Assembly (NCBI GenBank): GCA_016779445.1
Contig: JADHNP010000016.1
Location: 1 to 40,577, forward strand
DNA: 40,577 nucleotides
Direction of reading: 5' to 3'
DNA from: Luminiphilus sp.
GTDB taxonomy: Bacteria; Pseudomonadota; Gammaproteobacteria; Pseudomonadales; Halieaceae
The notes below the pieces were generated by a model, which saw only the letters and a list, made by a program, of their open reading frames with translations, searched no databases and was not told the DNA's origin. This document shows positions 1 through 9,058 of this stretch, piece after piece. Position 1 is the stretch's first letter. Every line of letters starts with the position of its first letter. Both the position numbers and the translations under genes were made by a program.

Positions 1-86
1 GGTAGGTCGCTACAGGCGAACGGTGACGTTCGTCGCAGATGAATGATCGTCCAAGACAGAACCCGGCTTATCGACCGACTCACTTT
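1..86 (+). ncRNA. rnpB: RNase P RNA, 3' end (partial)
   Basis: This is the 3' part of bacterial type A RNase P RNA, the catalytic subunit that matures tRNA 5' ends. The run GACAGAACCCGGCTTATCG at about 55-73 is the highly conserved 3' segment of the family, preceded by the typical GATGAATGATCGTCC stretch at 39-53. The terminal CGACCGACTC would pair with the RNA's 5' end, which lies before the window. The exact 3' end near 86 is estimated by comparison with the E. coli RNA. A location just upstream of mraZ is also known from Pseudomonas. Confidence 0.93.
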
Positions 87-104
87 GCCCCCCGAAAGGG
101 GGGC
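87..104 (+). terminator. Terminator-like hairpin after rnpB
   Basis: A perfect 7-bp GC stem (GCCCCCC, loop GAAA, GGGGGGC) starts directly after the RNase P RNA 3' end. A stable GNRA-type tetraloop closes it. The downstream sequence (TCCCTCTT) is only weakly T-rich, so termination may be incomplete or may need Rho or processing. Confidence 0.65.
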
Positions 105-189
105 TCCCTCTTGCAGCCTGGTTGCAAGGTACTTCTTTGCCTGCAATGCCCCCGACCGTGATACTAATTAGAGCTAAAAAATACCATCA

Positions 190-210
190 TTATATTTTTA
201 TGAAATATAA
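190..210. repeat. AT-rich inverted repeat
   Basis: TTATATTT and AAATATAA form a perfect 8-bp inverted repeat around a 5-nt loop (TTATG). It lies in an AT-rich island within otherwise GC-richer DNA between rnpB and mraZ. No gene is evident at 105-343. The function is unknown; a curved or easily melted site, or a weak hairpin, is possible. Confidence 0.5.
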
Positions 211-231
211 TATAAGGTTAAACCTGCAAGT

Positions 232-285
232 GCGGGATAAAAACCTGTTTTAAAGACGGTTTCCCGCCCCCTCTTTTTTGTTTTT
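232..285 (+). terminator. Rho-independent terminator upstream of mraZ
   Basis: GCGGG (232-236) pairs with CCCGC (263-267), and AAACC (241-245) with GGTTT (258-262). A 4-nt bulge lies on the left arm and the loop is 12 nt. T-runs follow at 274-279 and 281-285. It probably stops read-through from rnpB or a short transcript in the spacer before the mraZ promoter. Confidence 0.55.
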
Positions 286-343
286 CTTCCTGCGTAGGTG
301 CGTCTAAAGCACTGAAAAGCCACGTTTTTTCGCCAAATGATCG

Positions 344-373
344 TTGACCACTGGTCTTTATCGCGAGTATAGT
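344..373 (+). promoter_or_regulatory. Predicted sigma-70 promoter of the mraZ/dcw operon
   Basis: TTGACC (344-349) and TATAGT (368-373) match the -35 and -10 consensus with an 18-bp spacer. The -10 box touches the first of the MraZ-type GTGG repeats, so repressor binding would cover the start region. This is a sequence prediction only. It sits where the main dcw promoter is expected, about 70 bp before mraZ. Confidence 0.7.
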
Positions 374-436
374 GGTGAAACGTGGAGAAAAGTGGGTAGT
401 AAACCCATTTAGTGGGAAATGCAGGGGGCCGGTGGG
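372..436 (+). promoter_or_regulatory. MraZ operator: 10-bp phased GTGG(G) boxes
   Basis: GTGG occurs at 372, 382, 392, 412 and 432, all in one 10-bp register; the last three are GTGGG. The registers at 402 and 422 are degenerate. E. coli MraZ binds TGGG-type direct repeats with the same spacing upstream of its own gene and represses the operon. Here the array runs from the -10 box almost to the mraZ start, which supports autoregulation of the dcw cluster and a start at 446 rather than 419. Confidence 0.75.
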
Positions 437-445
437 CGCGACGTC

Positions 446-898
446 ATGTTTCGAGGGGTGCAATACATCAATCTCGATGCCAAGGGCAGAATGGCGGTGC
501 CTGCGCGTCAGCGCGAGCAGTTATCGGTGATCTGCGAAGGTCAAATGGTGATGACTGTGGATACACAGGCTAGCTGTCTCGCCCTTTATCCGTTGCCGGA
601 ATGGGAGCGCATTGAGCGTGATGTGCAGGCCTTACCCGCTTTAAATCCTGCTATCAAACGTTTTCAGCGATTGGTTCTGGGCTATGCCAGCGATCTCCAG
701 TTGGATGGGAATGGGCGCGTACTGGTTCCGCCTGCGCTGAGGGAATATGCGCAGCTGGAAAAGCGCGCGGTTTTGGTGGGGCAGGGGAACAAGTTGGAAT
801 TGTGGTCTGAAGAGCTTTGGCAGAGGGAGTGTGAGGTTGCTTTGGGCGCCGACTCGGCGGGAGCGCTCCCGGCGGAGCTAATGCAGCTCAATCTTTGA
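446..898 (+). CDS. mraZ: Transcriptional regulator MraZ
   Basis: MraZ is a DNA-binding protein that autoregulates the division and cell-wall cluster; the family forms ring-shaped oligomers. The 150-residue product has the two expected SpoVT/AbrB-type half-domains, each with a DxxGR motif (DAKGR at residues 11-15 and DGNGR at 87-91), close to the 152 residues of the E. coli protein. An upstream in-frame ATG at 419 would add nine residues (beginning MQGAGG), run into the GTGG operator and lack family support. The start at 446 gives the typical MFRG N-terminus. The stop overlaps the rsmH start (TGATG), indicating translational coupling. Confidence 0.95.
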   Translation: MFRGVQYINLDAKGRMAVPARQREQLSVICEGQMVMTVDTQASCLALYPLPEWERIERDVQALPALNPAIKRFQRLVLGYASDLQLDGNGRVLVPPALREYAQLEKRAVLVGQGNKLELWSEELWQRECEVALGADSAGALPAELMQLNL

Positions 899-1812
899 TG
901 GACCGGCCGCATCAACCGGTTTTACTAGAGGAGGCGATTGCAGCGTTGATGGTATCGGCTGACGGCGTATACCTAGATGGCACTTTTGGCCGGGGCGGGC
1001 ACAGTTCCCGTATTCTCGATGCGCTGTCGCCCGAAGGCGCGCTGATTGGTTTTGATCAAGACCCCGAGGCGGCCAAATCCGCCAGTCAGCTCGCTGACCG
1101 AGACCCTCGCTTTCAATTCCATGGGGTCAATTTTCAGTCCTTGGGTGATCAGGTGGAGCCTGAAAGCCTCGACGGCGTCCTGCTGGATTTGGGCGTGTCG
1201 TCGCCGCAGCTGGATGAGCCATCCCGGGGCTTTAGTTTTTCGCATGATGGGCCCCTTGATATGCGTATGAATCCTGGCGAGGGGCAATCAGCAGCAACCT
1301 GGCTCTCGACGGCGACTGAATCAGAGATAGCGAGGGTGCTCAAAACGCTGGGTGAGGAGCGATTTGCGCGGAGAATTGCCGGCGCTATCGTTGCGGCCAG
1401 AGCGCAAGCGCCGATAGAGCGCACGGGCCAGCTGGCAGAAGTAGTTGCTGCGGCGAATCCCCGGTGGGAGCACCACAAGCACCCGGCGACCCGAAGTTTT
1501 CAGGCGATTCGCCTGCACATTAATCGAGAGTTAGAGGTGTTACCGGCCGCTCTGGAGCAGGTTGTCAAGGCGTTGACGCCGGGTGGCAGGCTAGTCGTGA
1601 TCAGTTTTCACTCTCTCGAAGACCGCATTGTAAAGCGATTCATTCGAGATAAAGCCCGGGGGGAGCGCCTGCCGCCGGGAGTCCCTGTTCAATATGAGCC
1701 ACCATCAGGCGTGATGCGAGCAATCGGTAAGGCCATTGTGCCGGGTTCTGATGAAATCACCCGTAATGCCAGATCGCGGTCCGCCGTCATGCGGGTTGCG
1801 GAGCGCTTGTGA
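898..1812 (+). CDS. rsmH: 16S rRNA (cytosine-1402-N4)-methyltransferase RsmH
   Basis: RsmH (MraW) methylates N4 of C1402 in the 16S rRNA P-site using S-adenosylmethionine. The 304-residue protein has the SAM-binding motif DGTFGRGGHS at 27-36, a second cofactor-contact motif GFDQDP at 51-56, a DLGVSSPQLD stretch, and ISFHSLEDR near the C-terminus, all diagnostic of the family. The ATG at 898 overlaps the mraZ stop by one base; a TTG one codon earlier is possible but unnecessary. The stop TGA overlaps the ftsL ATG in the same way. Confidence 0.96.
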   Translation: MDRPHQPVLLEEAIAALMVSADGVYLDGTFGRGGHSSRILDALSPEGALIGFDQDPEAAKSASQLADRDPRFQFHGVNFQSLGDQVEPESLDGVLLDLGVSSPQLDEPSRGFSFSHDGPLDMRMNPGEGQSAATWLSTATESEIARVLKTLGEERFARRIAGAIVAARAQAPIERTGQLAEVVAAANPRWEHHKHPATRSFQAIRLHINRELEVLPAALEQVVKALTPGGRLVVISFHSLEDRIVKRFIRDKARGERLPPGVPVQYEPPSGVMRAIGKAIVPGSDEITRNARSRSAVMRVAERL

Positions 1813-2093
1813 TGCGCACTCTGCCACTATCCCCGCCGGTGCTCGGCGTACTCCTGGCTATCGCACTGGTGGCATCTGGGCTGGGGTTGGTCTGGAGTAC
1901 TCACGAAGTCCGGGCCGGATACGCGCGTCTTCAGGTGCTTGAGTTAGAGCGCTGGCAATTGCAGGAGGAATACACTCGCTTGCTGCTCGAGCTCAACACT
2001 TGGGCTGCTCCTCACCGGATTAGTCAGATTGCCTCAGACAAGCTTTTCATGTTGCCGCCAGCGCTCAGTCTCTCTCGGGTGATTGAGCAATGA
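1812..2093 (+). CDS. ftsL: Cell division protein FtsL
   Basis: FtsL is a small bitopic membrane protein that joins FtsB and FtsQ in the divisome and activates FtsWI. The 93-residue product has a short cytoplasmic tail, one hydrophobic segment (about residues 9-27) and a periplasmic coiled-coil-like stretch with LELERWQLQEEYTRLLLEL spacing. It ends in the conserved region before the family C-terminus (RISQIASDKLFM). Sequence identity in this family is low, so the call rests on size, topology and position between rsmH and ftsI. It overlaps both neighbours (ATG within TGATG upstream, ATGA with ftsI). Confidence 0.92.
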   Translation: MRTLPLSPPVLGVLLAIALVASGLGLVWSTHEVRAGYARLQVLELERWQLQEEYTRLLLELNTWAAPHRISQIASDKLFMLPPALSLSRVIEQ

Positions 2094-3814
2094 CGGCAGC
2101 ATCACCATTTGGGCTCTCGAAGTGGCGTTATGGCCTCGTGTGTCTGCTGCTTATGGGCCTGGCCGGTTTGCTGATCGGGCGACTGGTCATGCTGCAGCTT
2201 ACCGATAGTGGGAGTGGCGCGGTGTTTCTTCGAGAGCAAGGCGCGCTTCGCACTATCCGGACCGCAGAGATACCGGTTTATCGAGGGTTGATCGAAGACA
2301 GAAATGGCACGCCTCTGGCGGTGAGTTCGCCGGTGGTATCACTGTGGGCCAATCCGAAGCTACTGAAAGACAGTCTGCGATTGGGGGAGCTGGCTGATCT
2401 GCTTTCTATTGATCCCAATGCGCTCAAAGAGAAGTTGGCGTTTTATGGTGATAAACAGTTTATGTACCTCGCGCGGCACCAGACCCCGGAGTTTGCTCGA
2501 AAAATTTTGCAAGGCCAATTTCCGGGAGTAAAGGGTGAACGTGAATACCGTCGTTATTACCCCGCTGGAGAGGTGACGGCTCAAGTATTGGGTCTGACAA
2601 ATGTCGATGGGCGGGGTATCGCCGGTGTAGAAATGGCGTTTGAGGATTGGCTAAGGGGAGTGCCCGGAAAGAAGCGCTTTATTAAGGATCTCCATGGCGA
2701 GATGGTCAGGGATTTTGGTGTGATTGACGAGCCGCGTCCCGGAAAAACGTTAACTCTCAGCCTCGATTTGCGCTTGCAATATGTTCAACACCGCGAATTG
2801 CAGAGAGCCATGAAGGAGACGGGCGCGGTGGCTGGGTCAGCCGTCACGCTTGATGCCTGGACGGGGGAAGTGCTGGCAATCAGCAACTATCCCGTGTTTA
2901 ACCCAAATGCCCGGTCAACGCTTGATTACGGCAGCGCTCGGAATCGCGCCGTCACCGACGTATACGAGCCCGGATCAACTGTTAAGACGTTGACCCTCGT
3001 AGCGGCGCTAGAGAGCGGTCAGTTCAGCCTGGACACTTTGATTGATACCGCCCCAGGACGCATACGAGTGGGATCTAAGGTGCTCCATGATCCCCGTAAC
3101 TACGGTGAGATGACGCTCTCCAGAGTCATTGAAAAATCGAGTCAAGTGGGTGTTACCAAGCTCGCGCAAGCGGTGGGGCACGAAGCCATTCTCGACGTGC
3201 TCCATCGTTTTGGCTTGGGTGCGGATACGGGTACCGGCTTTCCCGGTGAGCGCGCTGGTGTGTTGCCAAACCACGCGCACTGGAGTGACATCGAAAAAGT
3301 TACGTTGGCATTTGGCTATGGTTTAAATGCGACGCCAATCCAGTTAGCGCGCGCCTATGCGGTTTTTGCCAACGAGGGTGTTCGACGCCCTCTTACCCTC
3401 CTCAAATACGATTCTGACAATACCCTCCGAGGGGATCGTGTCGTCACGGCTGAAATTGCGCGCGATGTGCTGACAGTCCTCGGACGGGTTACTAAACCCG
3501 GTGGTACCGCAACGCTCGCGCAAGTGCGAGGATTCTCGGTGGGGGGCAAAACCGGCACGGTTCACAAAGTCGGTGAGGGTGGCTATCTCGACGATCAGTA
3601 CGTGGCGTTATTTGTGGGGATCGCTCCAATCAACGAACCGCGATATGTCACTGCCATTTTGGTCGATCAGCCGCTTGGTGATCACTACGGTGGGGGGTTG
3701 GCGGCGGCGCCGGTTTATTCGCGGATCACCGAAGAGGTTTTGCGGATCAGGAATGCGCGTCCGGAGCGCTCTGATACCGGTGCGTTGCTGGCCGATGCGG
3801 GGGTAGCCCAGTGA
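2090..3814 (+). CDS. ftsI: Peptidoglycan D,D-transpeptidase FtsI (PBP3)
   Basis: FtsI cross-links septal peptidoglycan in the periplasm together with the glycosyltransferase FtsW. The 574-residue protein has one N-terminal membrane anchor (about 15-36), a PBP dimerisation/pedestal region and a C-terminal transpeptidase domain. The nucleophile motif STVK lies at S296-K299 and the KTG motif at K487-G489. The middle motif, normally SxN, reads SSQ (S350-Q352), so glutamine replaces the usual asparagine. Length and order match monofunctional class B PBPs. The gene overlaps ftsL by 4 nt and its TGA overlaps the murE ATG. Confidence 0.96.
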   Translation: MTAASPFGLSKWRYGLVCLLLMGLAGLLIGRLVMLQLTDSGSGAVFLREQGALRTIRTAEIPVYRGLIEDRNGTPLAVSSPVVSLWANPKLLKDSLRLGELADLLSIDPNALKEKLAFYGDKQFMYLARHQTPEFARKILQGQFPGVKGEREYRRYYPAGEVTAQVLGLTNVDGRGIAGVEMAFEDWLRGVPGKKRFIKDLHGEMVRDFGVIDEPRPGKTLTLSLDLRLQYVQHRELQRAMKETGAVAGSAVTLDAWTGEVLAISNYPVFNPNARSTLDYGSARNRAVTDVYEPGSTVKTLTLVAALESGQFSLDTLIDTAPGRIRVGSKVLHDPRNYGEMTLSRVIEKSSQVGVTKLAQAVGHEAILDVLHRFGLGADTGTGFPGERAGVLPNHAHWSDIEKVTLAFGYGLNATPIQLARAYAVFANEGVRRPLTLLKYDSDNTLRGDRVVTAEIARDVLTVLGRVTKPGGTATLAQVRGFSVGGKTGTVHKVGEGGYLDDQYVALFVGIAPINEPRYVTAILVDQPLGDHYGGGLAAAPVYSRITEEVLRIRNARPERSDTGALLADAGVAQ

Positions 3815-5256
3815 TGGTGGGCTTGCGGCATTTGCTCAGTGATCCCGCTGTGCCTGATATCACTGTGTCAAACATGACGCTGGACAGTCGTCAGGTCAGT
3901 GCAGGTGATCTTTTCGTCGCGCTGCCAGGTCTACATCATGATGGTCGGGATTTTATAGAGGCTGCATTTACACAAGGGGCGGCAGCGGTACTGACCGAAA
4001 CAGTACCAGAGGCGCTACTGGAGGATGATCGAGTCATCCCCATCCCTCGATTGAAGGTGCGCCTTGGCGAATTGGCAAATCGTTTTTACCGCGCGCCATC
4101 AAAAAAACTCAAGCTGATCGCGGTTACGGGCACCAACGGCAAAACGTCGATCGTAGAATTGGCCAGTCAAATGTTGCGCTCGATGGGATATCGAGCTGGT
4201 TCAATCGGTACGCTAGGCATGAAGCTGGTTGATAGGCCCAGCGAGACTCGTAATACCACGCCGGACTGCGTCAGTATTCACCGGCAGCTGGCGAAGTGGT
4301 GTGATGCATCCGTAGAGTGGGTTGCGATGGAGGCTTCCAGTCATGCGCTAGATCAAGGCCGTTTAGACGGCTTGTCCATTGATGCGGCGGTCTTCAGCAA
4401 TCTCTCCAGGGACCATCTCGATTACCACTCCTCAATGGAGGCATACTGCGAGGCAAAACTACGTTTGTTTCGCGACTTCGCGCCGGCGGTCAGGATTTTT
4501 AACGCGGACGACGCACTGCTGACCTCCCACCGCAACGTATGGGGCAAAGCAGGGCTTGGGATTTCTTGCGAAGGCGCGCTCGCAGACATTCAAGTCCTCG
4601 TAAAGGGTGCGGCACCGCTAGCACTGCAGCTGAAAACGCCCTGGGGAGCGACGCACATTCAATCCGCCCTCGCGGGGCGTTTCAATGCTTTTAATCTCTC
4701 GGCGGCGGTTACTTTACTCGCGGCTATGGGCTTGCCATTTGATGCAGTGATTTCGGCTGCCGAGCAGGTCGATCCCGTTCGCGGACGCCTTCAAAAGGTT
4801 GAATTCGAATCAGACATTGCGGTTTTTATTGACTACGCACACACACCAGATGCGCTCGATCGCGCTTTGTGTGCGTTATCTGACTTCGGGGTGAAAGGCC
4901 ATATCTGGGTGGTTTTCGGTTGTGGCGGGGATCGCGATCGTGGCAAACGAGCGGAAATGGGGGCAACGGCAGCAGCGATAGCTGATCGACTCGTCGTCAC
5001 CAGCGACAATCCTCGATCCGAGTCGCCTGTCGCCATCATCGACGACATTTTGGAAGGCTGTCGTCATGTTGTTCCTATGGTTGAGGTGGATCGTGCGGCG
5101 GCGATTGCGCTGGCTGTCTCGCAAGCCGATACCGGCGATGTTGTCTTGATCGCCGGTAAGGGTCATGAGACCTATCAGGAAGTGGGCAGCGTCCGCCAAC
5201 CCTTTTGTGACAGTGATCATGCGCGCAAGAATCTCGCTATTAGGCGGGCAGCCTGA
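3814..5256 (+). CDS. murE: UDP-MurNAc-L-alanyl-D-glutamate--meso-diaminopimelate ligase
   Basis: MurE adds meso-diaminopimelate to UDP-MurNAc-L-Ala-D-Glu in the cytoplasm, using ATP. The 480-residue product shows the Mur ligase three-domain pattern: an N-terminal UDP-binding domain (SRQVSAGDLFVAL), a central ATPase domain with the P-loop GTNGKTS, and a C-terminal domain with DNPR, the motif for choosing diaminopimelate over lysine. This implies a Gram-negative DAP-type wall. ATG at 3814 overlaps the ftsI stop; a GTG one codon upstream is the only near alternative. The end overlaps murF. Confidence 0.97.
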   Translation: MVGLRHLLSDPAVPDITVSNMTLDSRQVSAGDLFVALPGLHHDGRDFIEAAFTQGAAAVLTETVPEALLEDDRVIPIPRLKVRLGELANRFYRAPSKKLKLIAVTGTNGKTSIVELASQMLRSMGYRAGSIGTLGMKLVDRPSETRNTTPDCVSIHRQLAKWCDASVEWVAMEASSHALDQGRLDGLSIDAAVFSNLSRDHLDYHSSMEAYCEAKLRLFRDFAPAVRIFNADDALLTSHRNVWGKAGLGISCEGALADIQVLVKGAAPLALQLKTPWGATHIQSALAGRFNAFNLSAAVTLLAAMGLPFDAVISAAEQVDPVRGRLQKVEFESDIAVFIDYAHTPDALDRALCALSDFGVKGHIWVVFGCGGDRDRGKRAEMGATAAAIADRLVVTSDNPRSESPVAIIDDILEGCRHVVPMVEVDRAAAIALAVSQADTGDVVLIAGKGHETYQEVGSVRQPFCDSDHARKNLAIRRAA

Positions 5257-6629
5257 TGACGGCGGTCGAATTGCAGATGCTCGCTGATAGCACGGGTGGG
5301 CACCTGATAGGTCAATCGGTAGCCCTTCAAGGGTTGGCGATTGATAGTCGCGCTGTAAAGGGCGGTGAACTATTTGCCGCGATACGCGGCGCCCGGGTCG
5401 ATGGACATGAATTTGCGGCAAAAGCGATGTCGTCCGGTGCGGCAGCATTGCTGACTGAGCGGCGTCTTGAGGGATTGACCCCGCAACTGGTGGTTTCAGA
5501 TGTCACGAGTGCGTCTGGCACCTTTGCGCGGCTCAAGCGTAGGTCATTTGCCGGGCCCGTTATTGCGATCACCGGCAGCGCAGGCAAAACCACGACCAAA
5601 AACCTAGTGTCGGCGGCGGTATCGGTGGCCGGATCTGTTCACGCCACTCTGGGGAATCAGAATAACGAGCTGGGTGTGCCGCTGACATTGGCAGGGCTTA
5701 ACCGGCAACACCAATTCGCGGTGATTGAAATGGGCGCCGGGCAACCGGGCGACATTGCATATCTGTGTGATGTGGCAGAACCGGATATTGCTGTCTGTCT
5801 TAATGCCTCCGCGGCTCACCTTGCGCATTTCGATAGCGTCGACGCCATAGCGCGCACCAAGGGAGAAATTTTTCAAGGCCTGAAAGGAGAGGGCCTCGCC
5901 GTAATCAATGCTGATCAGCCGTGGCTCAGTCAGTGGATTCAACAAGCGGGTGGCGCCAGACACGTGACTTTTGGGTTCTCTGCGCAGGCAGATTATCGAG
6001 CCGTTCATGTGAAGAATCACGGCCTCGCCGGAACGCAATTTCAGCTGCATGTTAAGGGAGTGCGAGTGCCTGTGAGGCTGGTCTTACCGGGAGAACAGCA
6101 TGTGTCGAATGCACTGGTGGCACTGGCTGTCGCTATCGAACTGGGCGTATCTCCCGAGCAGGCTGCAGATGCACTGCTGGGGGTGCAGGTAGGAGCGGGT
6201 CGTGGAGAGGTTCGAACGGGATGCTGGGGCGGCCGGGTCATTGATGACACATACAACGCTAATCCCGCCGCGGTGAAAGCGGCCATTGATGTGTTGGCCA
6301 TGGAGCCTGGGCATCGCGTGTTGATTTTGGGTGCCATGCTCGAGTTAGGCAGTACCAGTGAGGCCCTCCACGAGGACGTGGGTGTCTATGCAAGGTCGGC
6401 CGGCATCGATCAATTGATTGCAGTAGGGGACGGCGCTAAGGGTGCTGCACGTGGTTTTGGTGGTGGGGCGATGTTTTTTTCAGACCAACTGACTCTCAAA
6501 GCCGAGTTTCCAGTGTTGCCCCCGGACCATGTGATCTGGGTGAAGGCCTCGCGTGGTGCGGCGCTTGAGCAGACAGTCGGCTGGTTGGCGCCTATGGGGG
6601 GGGTGAATCATGCTGATGTGGCTGAGTGA
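5256..6629 (+). CDS. murF: UDP-MurNAc-tripeptide--D-alanyl-D-alanine ligase
   Basis: MurF attaches D-Ala-D-Ala to the UDP-MurNAc tripeptide, completing the cytoplasmic pentapeptide precursor. The 457-residue protein carries [13 protein letters not shown] in the N-terminal domain, the P-loop GSAGKTTTK in the ATPase domain, [11 protein letters not shown] (a MurF signature) and [10 protein letters not shown] in the C-terminal part. It starts at an ATG overlapping the murE stop and runs 20 nt into mraY. The D-Ala-D-Ala substrate is made by the ddl product in the same cluster. Confidence 0.97.
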   Translation: MTAVELQMLADSTGGHLIGQSVALQGLAIDSRAVKGGELFAAIRGARVDGHEFAAKAMSSGAAALLTERRLEGLTPQLVVSDVTSASGTFARLKRRSFAGPVIAITGSAGKTTTKNLVSAAVSVAGSVHATLGNQNNELGVPLTLAGLNRQHQFAVIEMGAGQPGDIAYLCDVAEPDIAVCLNASAAHLAHFDSVDAIARTKGEIFQGLKGEGLAVINADQPWLSQWIQQAGGARHVTFGFSAQADYRAVHVKNHGLAGTQFQLHVKGVRVPVRLVLPGEQHVSNALVALAVAIELGVSPEQAADALLGVQVGAGRGEVRTGCWGGRVIDDTYNANPAAVKAAIDVLAMEPGHRVLILGAMLELGSTSEALHEDVGVYARSAGIDQLIAVGDGAKGAARGFGGGAMFFSDQLTLKAEFPVLPPDHVIWVKASRGAALEQTVGWLAPMGGVNHADVAE

Positions 6630-7692
6630 GCAACTGCTATTTATCGACCCGGGATTCTCGGTTTTCCAATATCTGACCTTGCGCGGTATTTTGGCAGCCT
6701 GCACAGCGCTTGCTATTTCCATGCTCATTGGCCCGGTGATGATCGCGCGACTCAATCAGTTGCAGATTGGTCAAACCATCCGAGAGGACGGTCCGCAATC
6801 TCACCTCCAAAAAGCCGGCACGCCAACTATGGGTGGTGCTTTGATACTGGTCACCGTGATGGGGTCGACCCTGTTATGGGCGGATCTTAGCAGTCGTTAT
6901 ATTTGGGTTGCAGTCGTCACGACAACTGCCTTTGGTTTGATCGGGTGGGTCGATGACTATCGTAAAGTGGTGCGCAGGGACACACGCGGGCTTCCCGCTC
7001 GCTGGAAGTATCTGTGGCAATCGCTCTGTGCTTTTGGCATCACGCTCTACCTCTTTGACACCGCCCTCATTCCAGAAGAGACCACCTTGTACGTTCCATT
7101 TTTCAAAGATGTCGCTTTGACGATGGGTTGGTTGTTTGTGCCATTCAGTTACCTAGTTGTTGTCGGTGCGAGTAACGCGGTGAATCTGACAGATGGTCTC
7201 GACGGATTAGCCATTATGCCCACCGTTATGGTGGCTAGTGGATTGGGTGTGATCGCCTATCTCTGTGGGCATGTCGAGTTCGCTGAATACCTGAACATCG
7301 CTTATTTGCCCGGTACCGGGGAATTGATGGTCTTCTGCGGCGCCATTGCAGGTGCTGGCCTGGGTTTCCTGTGGTTCAACACCTACCCCGCAATGATATT
7401 TATGGGCGACGTCGGGGCGCTGGCTCTCGGTGCGGCGCTAGGTGTAGTAGCCGTTATGACGAGACATGAAATTGTCCTGTTCATTATGGGAGGCATTTTC
7501 GTATTGGAAACGGTCTCGGTGATGATTCAGGTGGCGTCGTTCAAATTGACTGGTAGGCGGGTTTTCCGGATGGCCCCTATTCATCATCATTTTGAGCTAA
7601 AGGGATGGCCTGAGCCAAGAGTCATCGTTCGTTTCTGGATTATCACAGTAATGCTGGTGCTTTTCGGGCTGGCGACACTGAAGTTGCGGTGA
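6610..7692 (+). CDS. mraY: Phospho-N-acetylmuramoyl-pentapeptide-transferase MraY
   Basis: MraY transfers phospho-MurNAc-pentapeptide from UDP to undecaprenyl phosphate, giving lipid I at the inner membrane. The 360-residue length equals the E. coli enzyme, with about ten hydrophobic segments. Visible motifs include the GTPTMGG loop, the catalytic WVDDYRKV aspartate pair, [10 protein letters not shown] and the cytoplasmic [14 protein letters not shown] histidine loop. The N-terminus MLMWL is typical of the family and fixes the start at 6610, inside the end of murF. murD follows after 4 nt. Confidence 0.97.
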   Translation: MLMWLSEQLLFIDPGFSVFQYLTLRGILAACTALAISMLIGPVMIARLNQLQIGQTIREDGPQSHLQKAGTPTMGGALILVTVMGSTLLWADLSSRYIWVAVVTTTAFGLIGWVDDYRKVVRRDTRGLPARWKYLWQSLCAFGITLYLFDTALIPEETTLYVPFFKDVALTMGWLFVPFSYLVVVGASNAVNLTDGLDGLAIMPTVMVASGLGVIAYLCGHVEFAEYLNIAYLPGTGELMVFCGAIAGAGLGFLWFNTYPAMIFMGDVGALALGAALGVVAVMTRHEIVLFIMGGIFVLETVSVMIQVASFKLTGRRVFRMAPIHHHFELKGWPEPRVIVRFWIITVMLVLFGLATLKLR

Positions 7693-7696
7693 GGCC

Positions 7697-9058
7697 ATGT
7701 CGATCTCTTCCTCAACCATCGCCAGTACGGAGAATCGTATGATTCTCGGGCTGGGTATCACGGGTCGCAGTGTTGCCCGATGGTGGAGTCAGCGAGGGAT
7801 TGCCTTTCACGCAATGGATACCCGCGAGGCACTGGCCGCTGAGACAGCTACGTGGTCCGAGATAGACGCTGCCTCATTGGCATTTGGAGAGCCAGCCGAG
7901 GATGCAGCCGACGGTGTTACTGAGCTGATCGTCAGCCCTGGTATTTCACTTGAGCACCCAATGGTGGCGCGCGCGAAGGACCGTGGCTGCCGCGTTCGCG
8001 GTGATATTGATTTGTTTATGGAGGTGGTCGATGTACCAGTGATCGGTATTACCGGTTCCAATGGTAAATCGACCGTTACCGCCTTGCTGAGTTCAATGAT
8101 CTCGGAATGCGGCGCTAGCGTCTCGATAGGAGGGAATTTTGGCAGGCCTGCCCTCGACCTGCTCTCTGACGAATCCGACTGTTATGTGTTGGAGCTGTCC
8201 AGTTTTCAATTAGAGCGGGCCGAGCCGCTGGGGTTGTCGGTTGCAACGGTCCTGAATATATCGGCTGATCATTTGGATCGATACCACACTATCGCTGCGT
8301 ACCATCAATCGAAGCATCGAATCTTTCATGGTGTGAAACATGTCGTGGCCAACCGCGATGACCCGCTTACGGTACCTCTGCTACCGGAGGAAGTGCCAGT
8401 GAAATGGTGGCGTCGGGGTGAGCCTGATTTGGGTGAGTACGGCTTGCGAGAGAGGGAGGGTGTGTTGTGGATCTGTCGTGGTTTTCAACCGCTACTCTCA
8501 ACGGCACAGCTGCCTCTGGCAGGGAGGCACAATTACCACAATGTGCTGGCGGCCTTGGCTCTGGGCGTTGCCATGGGTTTTTCAGAGGAGCAACTGCTTG
8601 CCGGCGCGGTTCGCTACCGGGGTTTGCCTCATCGCTGCGAGCGTGTTGCGGCAGTGGGGGACATCACCTTTTTTGATGACAGTAAGGGCACCAACGTGGG
8701 CGCGACCTTGGCCGCGCTCGAGGGGCTGGGCGGGGCTAACAACCTCTGGCTGATTTTGGGTGGTCAGGGGAAGGATCAGGACTTTTCGCTTCTCCGCTCT
8801 GCTGTAGCGAAGTATTGCGCCGGCATCGTCGTTATCGGGGAGGCTGCGGGAGAGATAGCTGGCGTATTGGCTGATGTGATCACAGTGCACCAAGCTGCGT
8901 CGCTTGAGTCGGCGGTAGGTCTTGCCTCAGACCTGGCTGAACCGGGCCAGACGGTATTATTGTCTCCGGCATGCGCAAGCCTCGATATGTTCAGGGATTA
9001 CGTTGAACGGGGCGAGCGATTTCAGTCTGCGGTGCTGGCGCTCGGAGCCGCCGCATGA
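7697..9058 (+). CDS. murD: UDP-MurNAc-L-alanine--D-glutamate ligase
   Basis: MurD adds D-glutamate to UDP-MurNAc-L-Ala in the cytoplasm. The 453-residue protein has an N-terminal Rossmann-like UDP-binding domain (GLGITGRSVARWW), the ATP P-loop GSNGKST, the NISADHLDRY segment of the central domain, and FFDDSKGTN in the C-terminal domain, all family signatures. It starts 4 nt after mraY and overlaps ftsW by ATGA at 9055-9058. The N-terminus before the Rossmann motif is about ten residues longer than usual; an internal ATG near residue 15 is an alternative start. Confidence 0.96.
   Translation: MSISSSTIASTENRMILGLGITGRSVARWWSQRGIAFHAMDTREALAAETATWSEIDAASLAFGEPAEDAADGVTELIVSPGISLEHPMVARAKDRGCRVRGDIDLFMEVVDVPVIGITGSNGKSTVTALLSSMISECGASVSIGGNFGRPALDLLSDESDCYVLELSSFQLERAEPLGLSVATVLNISADHLDRYHTIAAYHQSKHRIFHGVKHVVANRDDPLTVPLLPEEVPVKWWRRGEPDLGEYGLREREGVLWICRGFQPLLSTAQLPLAGRHNYHNVLAALALGVAMGFSEEQLLAGAVRYRGLPHRCERVAAVGDITFFDDSKGTNVGATLAALEGLGGANNLWLILGGQGKDQDFSLLRSAVAKYCAGIVVIGEAAGEIAGVLADVITVHQAASLESAVGLASDLAEPGQTVLLSPACASLDMFRDYVERGERFQSAVLALGAAA

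Noticed and set aside
218-463. Minus-strand open frame across the mraZ leader
   Set aside because: It covers a terminator, the predicted promoter and the MraZ boxes and has no recognisable protein features.
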